Assembly (NCBI GenBank): GCA_029721515.1
Contig: CM056566.1
Location: 22,640,769-22,704,768, forward strand
Reading direction: 5' to 3'
Source of the DNA: Synanceia verrucosa
Taxonomy: Eukaryota; Chordata; Actinopteri; Perciformes; Synanceiidae
Length of the DNA: 64,000 nt
The notes below the pieces were generated by a model that was not told the DNA's origin, searched no databases, and worked only from the letters and a program-made list of their open reading frames with translations. The translations under genes were made by a program, and so were the position numbers. Below are positions 13,069-23,700 of the stretch, one piece after another (within the stretch, counting starts at the first letter, position 1; the number at the start of each line of letters is the position of its first letter).

Positions 13069-13329
13069 GTATATTCTTTATCTGTCTCCCTCTTTTGTGT
13101 TTTTACTCCAACTCATCTTTAAGCTGTGCTATGTGACATTTCTGCATTAAAATGTCTGAAAATCACTATGTCATATATGTATATTTTGTAGTGTGATTTC
13201 CAAAATCCTTTCAATAAATTTGGACAAATAAATTCTCAATATTATTAAGTAACATATTATTAAGCTAAAACCTCCTGAATGATGAACACTTGAAGGAATC
13301 CTAACCAGGAGACGCTGACGAACATGAAG

Positions 13330-13348
13330 ACTACAACTCCCATGATCC
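13330..13348 (+). promoter_or_regulatory. ZNF143/THAP11-type motif
   Basis: ACTACAACTCCCATGATCC matches the SBS-type element ACTACAAYTCCCAGNATGC bound by ZNF143 and THAP11, with changes only in its last part. Such sites usually lie near CpG promoters. This one is about 250 bases upstream of the GC box and CCAAT box below, which supports a real promoter there. Confidence 0.5.
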
Positions 13349-13559
13349 CACGCTGCTTCCCAATGTCACCACGCTCTGCCTTTTGTTGTGGTTTTGATCG
13401 AAAGACCCCTAGCGGCAGAAAAATACACGTTATATGTGTAAAAAAAGGAAAGTTGTTCCATTTTGATGGGAGATATATTTAAAGACTTTGCTGGCAGTTA
13501 CGTGTCTTTTAACGTCAAGTGTAGCCGCCATTAAACAAAACGAAGAACAGGAGGAAACC

Positions 13560-13801
13560 GTCGCTAAGCCCCGCCCCTAGTACAGCTGCTGTCCAATCAC
13601 ACGACACGTAGCAACTGTAACTATGCGGAAGATCCCGGCCGCCTGAGCCGCTTATTTCATCAAACTTTAGAGGACATTATCGTGTTTTTACGCTTTTTCG
13701 AAACCTAAAATTCAGGAGGAGAGATGTCGGACATGTACCAAACAGCACTGTAGAAGCTGAATCCATCGGACACTGTCAAAAACTCCTTCCTTTGCTCCAA
13801 G
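13560..13801 (+). promoter_or_regulatory. CpG promoter and first exon of an unrecognised transcript
   Basis: The segment is GC- and CpG-rich in AT-rich surroundings. It has a consensus GC box (GCCCCGCCCC, about 13568-13577), an NF-Y site (CCAATCAC, about 13592) and an ETS-like GCGGAAG (about 13625). A near-perfect splice donor, CCAAG/GTAAGA, follows with GT at 13802-13803. The exon carries ATG at 13724 with a nine-codon frame ending in TAG (13751-13753); past that TAG the same frame stays open to the donor. CAAGATGGCGGC at about 13869, a YY1-type site, lies just inside the intron. I recognise no protein, and the transcript may be a long non-coding RNA or have a start in a later exon. Confidence 0.5.
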
Positions 13802-16345
13802 GTAAGACGCCAATAACGTCAGCTAGCTTAGAACGCTAGCAAATAGCCAATTAGTATCAACCGAGCCCAAGATGGCGGCTGTATGGCCAATGTATTGACT
13901 GAAAGCTGTAATATGTAACATTATAATGTCTGAAAACGGCGGTCTTATATTTTGTTTAGCTTTGTGCTTTATCCCAAATGTTATATTTTAAGTTTTTTTG
14001 ACTTAGCAACCCAATTTTAGCTTACAGGTCAATACTTCCTGGTCGGTAGTTTGATTTGGGTAAACGTCTGGCCTGTAGATTGATTTTTCCTGATTGGCAG
14101 GCCCCAGTTGTCACTTCCAGGACAACATTTGTGCCAGGGAAGTCATTGTCTTTTCTTTTAAGCAGGTTGCTTTTCAGAGCCAGGGTTGTCTTTTGTGGCA
14201 TATCAGTTTATTTTATTCCTTCTGTGTGATGGTGGTTGCTGTTTACGCTTTTTTGAACTGCTGCGCTTAAATGGGCATACTTACACATTATTTGCACAAG
14301 TTTTAATATGTGTGTGTATATACACACACACATAGAGAGAGAGAGAGTTTTAACATGATTTATTGTCATAAACATGTACAGGAGAAGCATCTCATCCACT
14401 TTACAACAATGCAGAGCACTTTATGTATGTATGTTCAGAGTTATCCACGACTCCTTTCCTTTTCCTTTCACTGAGCTGCCACCTTATTCTCGTTGACAGT
14501 TAAGCATGTCATTTCCTGAGTTTCAGAGGCGTTGTGAGGTAGGTTTAACAACTGGCCTGCATGAGGGGGTTTCAGGGCCTCAGCAAAACCACACAAACCA
14601 CCCACCCATCCCTTTCCCCCTGTACATGCAAACACAACATGCACTCATACAAAAACCCCTCCAGCGGTGTTTGGCCAGGTCAAACAATGAATGATTTCTG
14701 GAAAAATACTGATACAAGTATGCAGGGGAGAACGAGACAATGGACAGTTAACACAGCAGAGGCTTCACCGTCCATCTTTCTATGACGCACACATCTGCCT
14801 CCTCTCTGATAACAACTAGATTTGTTCTCCTTGTTTTAGGTTTATTCTTGGGGTGTTGTTATTTTCCTTTCATCACTTGTTTAATCATGTGCTGCTTGAG
14901 AACAACTATATTTTTTAGAACATCTTTGCACTATAACTGAGTTTTTAAGCATTCACACTGTGCTGACCTTGTGAACTGACTGATTTACTAAGAATTTCAA
15001 CAAAGGGCTTTGACAAACTTTTACAGCCGGGATGCCACACTAGTCTTTAGTCCTCAGAGGAGCTTCTGCTGTACACAAAACAATAACGAGAGGTTGGTGA
15101 TTTTGTGAAGTAGCATGGGATCATGGGAGTGGTTGCCTTCATGATCACCGTTGCCGTCATGTCAGTCAGTTTCTTAGGATTACTAACAAACAGAACTTGT
15201 GATTAAAACTGGTGAAAACTGAATAAAGCAGTTTCACGTTAAAAAGCAAGTGTTTCTCAAGCGCTGCTTTGCCCTGACAGCATCTTCTCAGCCTGTTTCT
15301 CTGATAACTTTAGATTCAGATGTTTGAACTAAACAAATATTCATAGGGTTAAATATGTTGTTAAAAACAATTTAAATCTAAAATGTATGTCTGAAAACAT
15401 GGACACAGTCTCTGTGATGTTACCCATAGGTAAAGCTGTTCCACATTTACCCAAAGCAATTATTCGATTGAGAATATAGTTGGCGGTAAATCTAATAGTT
15501 AAGCTTATCGCTTAATTGTTACGGCCCCAATTATTGAACTTATATTTTCCTTTATTATTGCTCTGAACATTGGACATTGTCCCAGAGTGCCTCTCAAAGC
15601 CATAACTATGATCTGTTTGAATAGCAGCATTATTTACAGAGGGGGTGATGTATTTCTCTCTTTCACAACACCCACTGCTGTTTGAGTGTATGGTGAAAAG
15701 CATCAGCATGATTAGTCATTACCAGAACCGCTTGTCTTCCAGGAAATCACCATTATAACCGTGATGCTGTTGTAAGCCAACTCTGTCCATGTGAGATGCA
15801 GAACGTCTTTCAGTACATTGTTTTACATCAGGCGTAAAATTCTCTGCAGCTGCTACTCGTTCACGTCGTGCTCTCAGCTTGTTGACAGCACTTAAATGGA
15901 GCTCATTTGTTCGGTAATTAATGCCTTCATATCCTTTCTGCTCCTTCCTGTTTTCAGTGCGACAACGCATGGTCCTCAGGGGTCGGGGTGGATTAATTAA
16001 GCCAGATTAAAGGCTGATGAAGAGTACAGTAAGATGCCTGAGAAACCTTATCAGCATCCAAGCGAGCGATCCAAGACTAATGAGCTGTGGCACCGATAGC
16101 ATCTGTTTTCTGGGATGATGCTTTTGCTGATTATGTATTGTGTGTGTTTTGTTGGTTCATGTGAGATTGTTAGTGAATTTACAGTGCTGACCGGAAAAAC
16201 CTGCCAGCTGAAGTCTGGTTCCTCTGGTGCAGGACGAACAACGATCTCCTTTTGACAGAGATGAGGCTTATTAAACTTATTATGAGGAGTTTACTCAAGT
16301 ACTGAACTGTAAGTAAGTTTTTAAGATACTTTTACTTTACTTAAA
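13802..16345. other. no gene recognised
   Basis: Probably the first intron of the transcript above, or intergenic. It contains a perfect 22-bp palindrome made of TG/CA repeats at 14309-14330 followed by (GA)n to 14347. A CTCCCATGATCCCATGC match on the minus strand near 15120-15136 resembles the ZNF143-type motif. Confidence 0.4.
14309..14347. repeat. palindromic TG/CA microsatellite plus (GA)n
   Basis: TGTGTGTGTAT and its reverse complement meet at 14319/14320, giving a 22-bp perfect palindrome able to form a hairpin. A short (AG)n run follows. Confidence 0.8.
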
Positions 16346-16575
16346 GGTCCCATGTGCTAATTTTCAGGTTCATACTTCATCTATATGTTGAATATTTTCT
16401 TCATTCTGTCTTCGTATATCTGTATTTATCTGTCTGAAATGTGCGGTTGTAGTGCGTAGTGCTACAGCATTGGGCCATGTTTACTTCCTGTCAGCTGTGA
16501 CAGGATATAAACTGGGTAAGAGTGTGTTAAAACTGTGAAATGGTCTAAATATTGTAGATTAGTGATGTCACAGAT
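16346..16575 (+). repeat. MITE-like interspersed repeat, copy 2
   Basis: GGTCCCATGTGCTAATTTTC opens the copy, followed by CTGTCTGAAA, CATGTTTACTTCCTGTC, ATAAACTGGG and TCTAAATATTGTAGATTA. These align in order with the minus strand of 2340-2625. Just upstream, 16290-16340 is rich in TACTT/AAGTA words typical of the hAT-MITE-like family, so two repeats may abut. Confidence 0.7.
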
Positions 16576-17162
16576 GCTGATGACTTGTTTCAAATGCTCA
16601 TTTTCTGAATATGTGAGGATTTCTCTGTGAATTGAAAAGTTGAGATACTTACACATTATTTTTTTTATAACAGATTAAGTTGAGGTGGTAAGCTACTTAA
16701 AGTCCTCTGCCTACAGGACATACGAGAAACAAATAAAAGAGCCTTTGGTGTCTGACTTAAAGAGCAACGGAGAGCTGGGCAGGGAAGACACTGGGAAGTG
16801 TGCCCAACATGATTTCTGGAAGTTTAATTTTAATAATGCAAATGCAATGATTTTCAATGTATACCTATGGCTACATACTATTCCACTACTACTCCTACAA
16901 ATATGTGCTTCACTTTTCCTTACATCCATGGATTTAACCTTATAACCTGTGTCACATCGTGTGCTGAAGCGGTGATTTTAGTCCTACCAGGAAGATCGCA
17001 CAGGTTCTCTTGACAAAAAGCCTACAGTGTTTTTCTATTGGGTTTTGGATAATTGCTGAAAATAGAAAGACGTTGTGTTTTGCAAGATATCCTCTACAAA
17101 TGAACACCACTTGTATAGTTTTTGAAGCTTGAACACAATTGGCAGAAGTTTAAAAAAAACCC
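16576..17162. other. no gene recognised
   Basis: AT-rich. It has short open frames on both strands with no family resemblance. Confidence 0.5.
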
Positions 17163-17222
17163 ATATATATATATATATATAATACAATTATATATATATA
17201 TATATATATATAAATATATATA
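17163..17222. repeat. (AT)n microsatellite, left flank of Tc1 element
   Basis: Slightly interrupted AT dinucleotides run up to the left end of the transposon. A matching (TA)n run follows the right end at 18828-18858, so the element landed inside one AT microsatellite. Confidence 0.9.
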
Positions 17223-18824
17223 CAGTCATGGAAAAAATTATTAGACCACCCTTGTTTTCTTCAATTTCTTGTTAATTTTAATGCCTGGCTCAACTAAAGG
17301 TACATTTGTTTGGACAATTATAATGATAACAACAAAAATAGCTCATGAGAGTTTAATTTAAGAACTAAGGATTATTCATTTTCCATGGTTTTCTTGATAA
17401 TAACCAAAATTACTTAAATTCTTACATCAATAGCTATGGCATTGTACCGCCAAAAACACTACTTTTAAGCATTCCATGTTTTCTTTTCTGTTTGCTTTAA
17501 ACACATGATACACACAAGAGTTAATACTTGATTGCATAACCATTGTTTTTGATGACTGCAGCCATGCGTCTTGGCATGCTCTCCACCAGCTTCTGACATT
17601 GTTCTGCTGTCACAGCAGCCCATTCCTGTTGGACAAATTCAAACAAATTTTCTTTGTTTTTGGGCTTGTGGTTCTCCATTTTGTGTTTGATGATTTTCCA
17701 CAGGTTTTCAATTGGATTAAGATCTGGTGATTGAGCAGGCCAAGGCATGGCGCGAATGTTGTGGTTCTCCATCCAGGCTTTAACTGACCTTGCCGTGTGG
17801 CAAGGGGCATTGTCTTGTTGGAAAATCCAGTCATTCGAGGCAGGAAAGAGTTTTCCAGCTGATGGAAGAAGACTGTTTTCAAGGGTAGTCCTGTACTTGA
17901 CCTGGTTCATTCGGCCTTCACACAATTGCATTTGCCCTGTTCCACTCAGACTGAAACAACCCCAGATCATGACTGATCCACCCCATGTTTTACTGTAGGG
18001 GCAAGACAGTCTGGGTTGTAAGCTTCTCCAGGCTTCCTCCTAACCAGTAAGTTGGCTGGAGTGGGCATCAATTCAAAATTGGATTCATCACTGAAGAGAA
18101 CCTTAGCCCAATCATCAACAGTCCAATCCTTGTGGTCTCGAGCAAAGAGTAACCGGGCCTTCCTCTGCCTTTCATTGATGAAGGGCTTCTTGCGTGCTCT
18201 GTGTGACTTCAAACCAGCTTCAACAAGTCGGTTTCGAACTGTCCTTGCCGAGCAAGTCACATTTCTCGACAGTGCCCACTCATTTTTAAGGTCCCTGGAG
18301 GTCTGACGACGATTCCTGACACAGGAACGGATGAGTACACGGTCATCTCGTGGGGTAGAAAGACGTTTCCTGCCACGGCCAGGTAGCAATTTGGTAGTGC
18401 CATGTTCAGCTTGTTTTTTTGTTGGAATGAACGGCTGTCTTGGAGATCTTCAGTTTTTTCGCTACCTGTCTCGCACTCATGCCAATTTCCAGCAGTGCCA
18501 AGATGGCTGCCTTTGTTGCTTCACATAATTCTTTTGTTTTAGGCATTATGTGAGAGCTGACAACTTCTGAGTTGTGCTACGGCTTGAATGTAAGCAGGAA
18601 ACCACTCTAGGCCTTTGCATGTGCAGTGCTGCTTGTGACATGAAATGGCCTCTTATATACCCTGGGAATCAATTAAGCTTAAGAATGTCAAATAGGACAT
18701 AAAGTATTATGTGACCAGCTGCATTTTTTGTTGTGTTCATTGTATTATACGTTTAGTGGTACCAGATATTAGAATGAACAAGAAATTGAAGAAAACAAGG
18801 GTGGTCTAATAATTTTTTCCATGA

Positions 18825-18827
<3 letters not shown>
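17223..18827 (-). mobile_element. Tc1/mariner (Tc1-like) DNA transposon, 1605 bp
   Basis: The terminal inverted repeats are identical for 51 bp (17223-17273 and 18777-18827), starting CAGTCATGGAAAAAATTATT, and continue imperfectly for some 15 bp more. The flanking TA at 17221-17222 and 18828-18829 fits Tc1/mariner target duplication, though the AT-repeat setting makes it uninformative. The element encodes one DD34E transposase on the minus strand. Full length and matching TIRs suggest fairly recent insertion; the coding region is broken. Confidence 0.95.
17521..18546 (-). pseudogene. Tc1-like transposase, two 1-bp frameshifts
   Basis: The reading starts at ATG 18546-18544 (MPKTKELCEATKAAIL) with an N-terminal helix-turn-helix region and ends at 17521 (NNGYAIKY). 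Catalytic residues are present: the first Asp in LFSDESNF, the second in QQDNAPCHTA, and the Glu in SPDLNPIENLW, 34 residues after the second Asp (DD34E). WGCFS and the GRGRKR linker are typical of Tc1. The frame breaks twice: one extra base in the T run at 18414-18420 (A run in the sense strand), and one missing base in the C run at 17981-17984, where the family has KHGGGSV. Both breaks lie in homopolymers, so they may be decay or sequence error. As written it cannot make an active transposase. Confidence 0.92.

Positions 18828-18858
<31 letters not shown>
18828..18858. repeat. (TA)n microsatellite, right flank of Tc1 element
   Basis: Continuation of the AT microsatellite into which the Tc1-like element inserted. 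Confidence 0.9.
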
Positions 18859-18859
<1 letters not shown>

Positions 18860-18860
<1 letters not shown>

Positions 18861-19761
18861 CGCTACAACATGGTTGCACGAACGACGTGCGGCTGTAAAG
18901 GCATGATGCCAATCTTGTTGTCTCATTAACAACCACCTCTTTTAATGCATGTAAAATCTATTCAGCTTGTCTTAACCACAGAGTTATTGAAGGCATCTAA
19001 GTAAAAAAATTTGAGAGAAGTGCTGACTCATTTCTGGGTTTTTGAACTCATTCCTGCAGCACTCTAATGCATGAAAAGGCTAAGAATCCCCTCATGGAAA
19101 TGCACAAGCATGTAAACTACTCATCACAGCCTGCAGCTCCATTAGACCCACCAAAGTTCCTCTCCATGTGCGGCTGACTGTCTGGACTTTGACCTGAGGC
19201 GGAAACGAACAATCATTAAAAAAGAAAAAAGTGTGAGAAGTTGGGCAGCTCGTGTAAACTGTGGACGGCCTCTCAGGAATCGATCAAGCTGCGCAAACAA
19301 CAACCACCAAAGCAGAGCCCCAGAGGAGTGCCATATATAGGAGGACAGCTGAGGAACAGGTGGAGGGTGAGCGACCTGTGGCTGAAACAGAGAAACAAAA
19401 GAGAGAGAGAGGATTTGGCATGTTTTTGTAGACCTTTCCATGCACTGATGGCTTGTTTCCCAGAAAGACTTGAGCACGCCACCTTCTAACCCATCAATCT
19501 ATGTAAAATCCTACGCCAGGCATGAGTAGACAGGCCTGCATGTCTGTCTCTACAGCGTTTATCTCAGCACCAGATTTATGTGACATAACATGTGTCCTGC
19601 ATATTTCCAGCAGAGCACAGGAAATGTTTGGCTGCAGAAGCCTGAATCACGTGAACCGTCCATTTATGTCTCCCCCCAACTCGTTGAACATCTTGCTGGC
19701 CGACATTCTGCACTCTCTCTCACTGTACTCTGACATGCTGTTCCCATTATTTTCTTTTCAG
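18860..19761. other. no gene recognised
   Basis: No recognisable coding exon. The open frames at about 19142-19489 on both strands resemble no family. Confidence 0.45.
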
Positions 19762-19889
19762 ATGGAGCCCTCTTCTTTCAGGGCGACTGATCGGCTTTCA
19801 GACGAATAAGAAAAGGGGCCTTTCTGTCAAACAGCGTGTCACTCATGCAGTGTCTGGACTGCAGAGTGAAAGAGCCGAGGTTGGATAAG
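19762..19889 (+). other. exon-like segment
   Basis: A very pyrimidine-rich acceptor (TTATTTTCTTTTCAG, ending 19761) and a good donor (ATAAG/GTAATG, GT at 19890) bracket 128 bases. It opens with ATG and a 15-codon frame to TAA at 19809; a second frame stays open for 41 codons to a TAA three bases before the donor. No protein similarity was recognised. It could be a non-coding exon of the transcript starting near 13.7 kb. Confidence 0.25.
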
Positions 19890-19984
19890 GTAATGCATTG
19901 AAACTATCAGGCTTTATAATGTACAGTATGTTACCAGGACACATTTATTAGCAAGTAAAACTGCACAGGACAAAATCATTATGC

Positions 19985-20395
19985 AGTAACTCAACTCATA
20001 AGGAAAGGATGAAGTGACAGCAATGTGAAGTAATAGTACTGATACAACAATGTAGAAGTACTCCAGAGCTTTAATAAGTCAGCTGTGTGAAGATGTGTGT
20101 GTTGTAATTTGCTGTTTTGTGCTAACGGAGTCATGGTGGAAACATACAGTAGATCCCACGCTCCATGCAACTGCTGGCGCCATTAGCATCTTTAGCTACG
20201 AGCTGCCGTCTCAGCCATTGCCATGTTGAGAGCCATGTGGAGGCAATAGATGTGCTCTGAATTTTGTGTTCAGGTTCTTCAAGTCCTGCATTTTAAATAA
20301 AAATAAAAGTACAGAAGAAGTATCTGCAAAATGCACATTAAGTATTAAAAGTAAAGTATTCATTGTGCAGTAAAAATGTCCAATGTGGCATTATT
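19985..20395 (+). repeat. hAT-MITE-like repeat, apparently split by about 195 bp
   Basis: GTACTGATACAACAATGTAG and AAGTACTCCA at the left, then AAGTCCTGCATT, AAAAGTACAGAAG and ATCTGCAAAATG at the right, are blocks I remember as contiguous in an abundant teleost repeat. Here they are separated by unrelated sequence (about 20082-20277), which suggests a nested insertion. No target duplication was found. Confidence 0.5.
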
Positions 20396-21021
20396 AAGTT
20401 GTTAGTTGAGAAAAGTGTGGATACCAGAGCCAGACGAATGTCAGACAGATATTTACTGATGACAGTTTACTTTTAGTTAAAATAATATAAAAATAAATAC
20501 GATTGTTCGGACAGAAATATGAGGTCCAAAATAGAGTTGAGTGGTTTTGAAGCTAGGGGTCGGGCCCCTCCAAAGGGTCAAAAGGTTAAAAGAGTCATTG
20601 CATGATTAATGGTAGAGGAAAGTTTAAAAAAAAAAACAAAAAAAAAAAAAAGAGTTCTGGTACTTAAATCTGTCAGTGTGTTTGGCTTTTTATTTGACCT
20701 ATATAACAAAACCATATGAGAAGTTCAGTTGAGAAAATAAATCTCTCTGATAACAACTCATAGGCGTGACTGAAACATGACAAGAAACCCAAACCAGATA
20801 TTTATGTAAGAGGTCACAGGCCTCTTATTATATGCCATTTATGTAAAATCTGAAACTGGAAAGTATCTGTCAGATAAATGCGGTGAAGTAAAAAGAACAA
20901 TATATAAATAAGTGTCAAAAATGTCTCAGAATTGTACGGAAGCCGAGAATGGCCATGGATTTAGATTTTTTTTTTTTTAAGCACTGTTATCTCATGATAA
21001 CTTATGTGCGGCTGCTTCAGC

Positions 21022-21170
21022 GATCCATCCATCCATTCATTCATTCATCCATCCATTCATTCATTCATTCATCCATCCATCCATCCATTCATTCATTCAT
21101 CCATTCATTCATCCATTCATCCATACATCCATTCATCCATTCATCCATACATCCATCAATCCATTCATTC
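21022..21170 (-). repeat. (GAATG/GATG)n simple repeat, tail of a LINE-like copy
   Basis: Mixed ATCC and ATTC tetranucleotides on the plus strand. It directly adjoins the LINE-like 3' end, as such tails do in fish. Apparent open frames rich in His, Ser and Ile here are repeat artefacts. Confidence 0.85.
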
Positions 21171-21343
21171 TCTTCCGCTTATCCGGACACCAGCTTGAGC
21201 AGGGAATCCCAGACTTCGCTCTCCCAGGTCACTTCGTCCAGCTCTTCCGGAGGGATCTCGAGGCATTCCCAGGCCAAACGGGAGACAGTCTCTCCAGCGT
21301 GTCCTGGGTTGTCCCCGGGGTCTCCTGCCGGTGGGACGTGCCC
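21171..21343 (-). mobile_element. 5'-truncated LINE-like retrotransposon 3' end
   Basis: On the minus strand this reads GGGCACGTCCCACCGGCAGG, continues through a translation with VSRLAWECLEIPPEELDEV and [12 protein letters not shown], and ends GGATAAGCGGAAGA before the (GAATG)n tail. I remember this 3' end as very common in teleost genomes, where it closes a non-LTR retrotransposon; exact family not certain. It is severely 5'-truncated (173 bp) and nested inside the long-TIR element. Confidence 0.65.
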
Positions 21344-21592
21344 ACTAAAGTAACGTAAAAATAGGCTAACGTTATGTCTCACATTACGTTGCTAAGTTAA
21401 TGTTAGCCTTCATTTATGTTACCTAAGCTGAAGCAGCCGGACAGATGAGCCTCTCATCTGCTACCTGGTAGCCCCTAAACAAACCCAGTCAAGTAAACAA
21501 ACTACCGGAAGGCTGCAGCTACAGCCAGTGGCTAAGGAAGCCGTTGGTGTTAGCCATTGTAGGTTAGACGAACACATTATTACTTAATTCAT

Positions 21593-22066
21593 TATCACAA
21601 GAAAACAATGTTTGTTATATGGAGATAACGAAATAATTAAGTCCTTATCACAAGAAAACAATGTTTGTTATATGGAGATAACGAAATAATTAAGTCCTTA
21701 TCACAAGAAAACAATGTTTGTTATATGGAGATAACGAAATAAGTCCTTATCACGAGAAAACAATGTTTGTTATATGGCGATAACGAAATAATTAAGTCAT
21801 GATCACGAGAAAACAATGTTTGTTATAAGGCGATAATGAAATAATTAAGTCGTTATCACAAGAAAACAATGTTTGTTATAAGGCGATAATGAAATAATTA
21901 AGTCCTTATCACAAGAAAACAATGTTTGTTATAAGGCGATAACGAAATAATTACGTCCTTATCACGAGAAAATAATGTTTGTTATATGGAGATAACGACA
22001 TAATTAAGTCGTTATCACGAGAAAACAACCTTTGTTATATTGAGATTAGGACTTAATAAGTTGTTA
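21593..22066. repeat. 53-bp minisatellite, about nine copies
   Basis: The unit includes TTATCACAAGAAAACAATG, TTTGTTATATGGAGATAACG and AAATAATTAAGTCC. Each unit can pair GATAAC with the next GTTATC/CTTATC. The last copy merges into the element's right TIR, which itself contains TTATCATGAGATAA, so the minisatellite appears to have arisen from subterminal TIR sequence. Confidence 0.85.
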
Positions 22067-22133
22067 TCATGAGATAAAAGTGCATAAAAAAAATCTAAAT
22101 CCATGGCCGTTCTCGGCTTCCGTAGAATTGTAC

Positions 22134-23469
22134 TGTACTTGAGTAAGTTACCATAGTTAATGGTGAGGAGACGCATCCAGACAAAGCATTTATATCATCT
22201 TGTTAGTTTTTCATAATGAACAAGCAGGAAATATGATAATAATAATCTGGCTGGAACTGAAAACTGAACGTTTCTGTTTGAGTTTCTTTTCACTTCGCTC
22301 ACTTTGCTCTTTCTCAGTTTTTGACTGCTGCTTTTTGATGCACTTTTTCTAAAATAAACTATCTTGGCTAAATATGTTTTACATTTTAACAGAGGAAGTT
22401 AAACAGTTGCACAGGTGCAGCTTCAGTTTACATTCTCACATATGTCATCAGTGAGCTTTCGATTGAACACAGCCAGGACTATGCATGCAAAATACACTTA
22501 GAAAAAAGCAATAATTGTTAACTATTTAAAGCACTCAGTCTCTTAGTTTAAGGAAGCTAGCTGTAGCTGAAGGGTTGAAACTGATGTTCTCCAATCAGCT
22601 GTCAAAGGCAAAACACCTGGTTGGGCGTAAATCTCACAGTTAAAATTTAACTTGGCACATTTTCTCCAGTAATTCAGCAGGTTTTTCTTTGATCCAGTGA
22701 TCCTTTGATGTACAATATTTGCAGTTAATAAAATATCTCAAAGATTTGTGTTGGGTACTTTTATTTCCTAATATGGGACAAGCTCCAATAACCAACATTT
22801 CCTATGAAGCAACGAGATGGCATCTTCATTTAACCCTGTCCTGTGTTTTATCTATGTGGCTCTTAAGCACACAAAACAATAGTAAAGGACATGCTGCTTT
22901 CTACCATTTCTTTGTCCCTGTTGAAACATTTTTTATATATATTATTCCTCCACCCAATGTAAGGTGTTTACCACCGCTGCCCTAAATTAACAGTATTACT
23001 GATTACCAAAATATTTTTTTATGTTTCTCTAGTGGTTAAGGCACCAGCATGATCTTTAATCAAATTTGTATGTTTAATATTAATATTGTTTATTTCTGAT
23101 TTCTCAGAGAATTCCAGTGTTCTTGCTCAAATTTGGGTCTAAAAAGTTTAAAAGATTTAAAAGATTCCTTGCTCCAAATGATGCTGGAGGCTCTCTGCTG
23201 CTCTGATATATTTGTTAAGGTCTAAATATAATATTCCTTAACTCATTCCTGATGGACAGACATTAACAGGGATGATGATGTTAGATGCCTTCGTGTCTCG
23301 GCTGGTATCTCAGATGCGCTGGAGCTTCTTATAATCTCTCCAGCAGCTTATCTGCACTGTTGACAACTGATTCAACATGCCTGAGTATCCTGAGGGAATG
23401 CTGCTTTGCATGTGGATACAGTCAACATGTTCATTCATTTATTAACACAGCACATCTCAATATGATGAA
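22134..23469. other. no gene recognised
   Basis: AT-rich, non-coding in appearance on both strands. Confidence 0.5.
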
Positions 23470-23700
23470 CAGTGGTGGAGGAAGTATTCACATCCTTTAG
23501 TTAAGGAAAAGTGCCAGAATCATGCTGTAATATTACTCCACTACAAATAAAAGTCCAAGTTAAATCCACTTGAAACACTTTTACACCCAGAGTTTTTATA
23601 TGTAATCAAAACATTATACTTAAAATATTTATAAAAATGTTATCTGTGCACGTTTATACATTTACTTGAGTAGATGTACAGTATTTTTTTGCATTTGACC
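23470..23700 (+). repeat. hAT-MITE-like interspersed repeat
   Basis: CAGTGGTGGAGGAAGTATTC, then ACATCCTTTAGTTAAGGAAAAG, TATTACTCCACTACAAATAA and AAAGTCCAAG reproduce the order of an abundant teleost repeat starting CAGTGGTGGAGGAAGTATTC. The left end is sharp; the right end fades. Confidence 0.65.

Larger units (their letters stand above)
10071..13320. other. intergenic, no gene recognised
   Basis: Mostly AT-rich. It holds a MITE-like fragment (11368-11530), a (AC)n microsatellite (13025-13063) and a very AT-rich zone (11500-12000) full of AAAATATT-type words. No exon with coding character was recognised on either strand. Confidence 0.5.
20936..22123. mobile_element. long-TIR non-autonomous DNA transposon (MULE- or hAT-like)
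   Basis: Outer inverted repeats of about 70 bp (20936-21004 and 22057-22123) begin ACGGAAGCCGAGAA, run through GGCCATGGATTTAGATTTTT, and end TTATCTCATGATAAC. They are flanked by the direct repeat AGAATTGT (20928-20935 and 22124-22131); it can be read as 10 bp if the next AC is counted. That target size fits hAT (8 bp) or Mutator-like elements (8-11 bp); the long TIRs favour the latter. No transposase is encoded. Inside are a simple repeat, a LINE-like tail, a 13-bp inverted pair (21009-21021 and 21427-21439) and a minisatellite. The class is uncertain, but the element's ends are clear. Confidence 0.75.

Noticed and set aside
17747..18306. Plus-strand open frames of 83-84 codons
   Set aside because: They are antisense shadows of the Tc1 transposase.
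20949..21353. 134-codon frame with His-Ser-Ile repeats
   Set aside because: It is translation of the (ATCC/ATTC)n simple repeat plus antisense of the LINE-like tail.
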